From positions 124,001 through 188,000 of the forward strand of contig NZ_JAKKOT010000007.1 in NCBI RefSeq assembly GCF_021739025.1: a stretch of DNA of 64,000 bases, written 5' to 3'. A program made the translations under genes and the position numbers. The stretch comes from Gordonia liuliyuniae (lineage in GTDB: Bacteria; Actinomycetota; Actinomycetes; Mycobacteriales; Mycobacteriaceae). The notes beneath the pieces were generated by a model. That model saw only the letters and a program-made list of their open reading frames with translations. It had not been told where the DNA came from and searched no databases. Below, piece after piece: positions 62,688-64,000 of the stretch (positions within the stretch are counted from its first letter, which is position 1; each line of letters starts with the position of its first letter).

Positions 62688-64000
62688 TCAGGCAGGGGCA
62701 TTCACCAACCGGTGCAGCGCATCCCGTGTCTGTTCGTCCGTCGAGTAGAGGACCGTGCCGACCATGCCGCGGGTCAGCAGCACCTTGTAGACGTGACGGA
62801 CTAGACGGTCGAACCGCACATCCGAGATGTTCTTGGCGCTACGGAAGTCGGGATCGCGGTTGGCGGTGCGGTCGGTGATGAAGCGGCCGTCGCGCCACAG
62901 AAGGTCGGGTCCGAAGATGACCCCGTTCCAGTCGTACTCGAAACCCTGAGCGGTATAGATGCAGCCGACTTGGCCGAACCCGCCATCCTGAGTGGCCCAC
63001 AGCGCGGACGGGGGAGCGTCGCCGACTCTTCTGTCGCCCTTGGCATTCCATGGTCGGGCCCAATCGCCGATCTCGACGTCTGGGACCAGCTCTCCGTCGC
63101 GAGGATCGGACCAGGGCCAGCAGAACCCGGCTGTCATGCGCGCTGAGTAGCCGTCGTCCATCTTCTCGAGAAGTCGACGCTCGAGATCCCATGGAGTGTC
63201 GGCTACCTCGACGGAGAACTCGGGAACGGGCTTCCACGCGGTCGGCTCGTTCTCGGACAGTCCGAGCAGACGGTGGACCCAGTCGAGATACTCGGCACTT
63301 CCTCCGCAGCGGAATTGAGCATCGAGCGGGACGTGGACGGTCTCCAAAGCGAGGGTCTTGGCGTACGCAGTGATCTGTTCGAGCGAACCCATTTCGCCGG
63401 GCCGCACCACCTGATGCTCGTCCAACAGGAAGACAGGGACTCGCGCGGCGGAGATCAGTTCGTCGATCTGTGGTCGGTCTGTTCGCAGTGACGCCTTTGT
63501 GTAGCGGTCGACGGAGGTCTCGCGGACGCGGTGCGCTTCGTCCATGAGTAGGACGTCAAGGTCGTTCGCGTCAGCGGTCATGAACTGGTTGAAGTACTTG
63601 AACATCTTCTGCACGCGGGGTGCGCGATGTCCGGCGACCTTGCGGAGCGTCTGCGTGAACGAACGCGACCCAGTGGCGTGTAGAACAGTGCGGCCCTGCC
63701 GCGCGAGCTCGCCGAGTAGTTCCAGAGCGATCACGCTCTTGCCGCTTCCCGGTCCGCCGGTGACGATGATGACGCGCTTCGAGTTCGACTTCTTTGCCTG
63801 ATCGACCTGGTGCATCACGAGATCGACGGCCAATTGCTGATTGCCGAGCAGATGGAACTGCGAGCGATTCTTCACCTCGTCCGCCGCTACTTTGAGAAGT
63901 TGGCGCGACGGAGACGCAGCCGAGTTCAGGAGTAGGTCGGCCGAGGCCTTTCCGCCGTGCGGAGCAAGGCGCGAGCGGAGGAACTCGTGGAACTTTCCGC
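62688..64000 (-). CDS. DUF2075 (Schlafen-like) P-loop helicase/NTPase, 5' end outside window
   Basis: The frame is open to the right edge, so the protein starts outside; the visible part is about 436 residues. Walker A GGPGSGKSVIALELL lies about 80 residues in from the edge, Walker B-like VLLMDEAHRVRE, a sensor VFLLDEHQVV, and C-terminal VGCIYTAQGFEYDWNGVIFG and YKVLLTRGM, as in DUF2075 proteins. These occur in defence loci, often with a GIY-YIG or other nuclease at the N-terminus. A GTG at 63875 is not the true start because upstream sequence (HEFLRSRLAPHGGKASADLL) stays in frame. Confidence 0.8.
   Translation of the reverse strand, partial: GKFHEFLRSRLAPHGGKASADLLLNSAASPSRQLLKVAADEVKNRSQFHLLGNQQLAVDLVMHQVDQAKKSNSKRVIIVTGGPGSGKSVIALELLGELARQGRTVLHATGSRSFTQTLRKVAGHRAPRVQKMFKYFNQFMTADANDLDVLLMDEAHRVRETSVDRYTKASLRTDRPQIDELISAARVPVFLLDEHQVVRPGEMGSLEQITAYAKTLALETVHVPLDAQFRCGGSAEYLDWVHRLLGLSENEPTAWKPVPEFSVEVADTPWDLERRLLEKMDDGYSARMTAGFCWPWSDPRDGELVPDVEIGDWARPWNAKGDRRVGDAPPSALWATQDGGFGQVGCIYTAQGFEYDWNGVIFGPDLLWRDGRFITDRTANRDPDFRSAKNISDVRFDRLVRHVYKVLLTRGMVGTVLYSTDEQTRDALHRLVNAPA

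Overview
The window is 64 kb of high-GC actinobacterial DNA. Gene content and order point to a mycolate-producing member of the Mycobacteriales, most likely Gordonia or a close relative; the genus is inferred from synteny and cannot be proved here. Two blocks that are far apart in Mycobacterium tuberculosis lie side by side. The first matches the Rv1099c-Rv1110 region (glpX, DUF4245, xseB, xseA, lipid-droplet protein, ispH). The second matches the Rv3449-Rv3409c region (ESX-4 core, rplM-rpsI-glmM, glmS, nnrD, alr, tsaE-tsaB-rimI-tsaD, groES, whiB3, sigD-rsdA, DUF5319, guaB2, guaB3, choD). They meet where mycP runs into the 3' end of ispH on the opposite strand.

Layout. 0-6.5 kb: end of an L,D-transpeptidase, a PIG-L deacetylase, a two-component system divergent from a two-gene ABC exporter, and an unknown membrane protein with two Cys-containing surface repeats. 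6.6-11.5 kb: glpX to ispH, including a triplicated stop/start junction in front of xseA. 11.4-19.4 kb: ESX-4 core (mycP, eccD, eccC, Rv3446c-type protein) without eccB or esxT/esxU beside it. 20-24.5 kb: ribosomal proteins and glmM, then three coupled small genes, at least two resembling ESX substrates. 24.5-42 kb: a long housekeeping run for cell-wall precursors, t6A tRNA modification, chaperonin, redox and sigma regulation, and purine synthesis. 42-48.9 kb: MFS exporter, cysK-cysE preceded by a short Cys-containing leader peptide gene, the BioYMN biotin importer, and a membrane Ser/Thr kinase.

49-64 kb is an accessory region rich in duplicated, broken and defence-type genes. It holds an internally duplicated HIRAN protein, a truncated msrA copy, a frameshifted remnant with a DUF262/DUF1524-type HNH motif, two paralogous secreted or anchored proteins (one with an in-frame stop), msrA, a TetR regulator whose upstream motif recurs before an MBL/SnoaL operon, and a solitary NADAR protein. 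It ends with a candidate toxin-antitoxin-SecB chaperone operon, an EVE-HNH endonuclease abutting a beheaded SF1 helicase/nuclease, and a DUF2075 helicase that runs off the window. No rRNA, tRNA, transposase or CRISPR array was recognised by eye.
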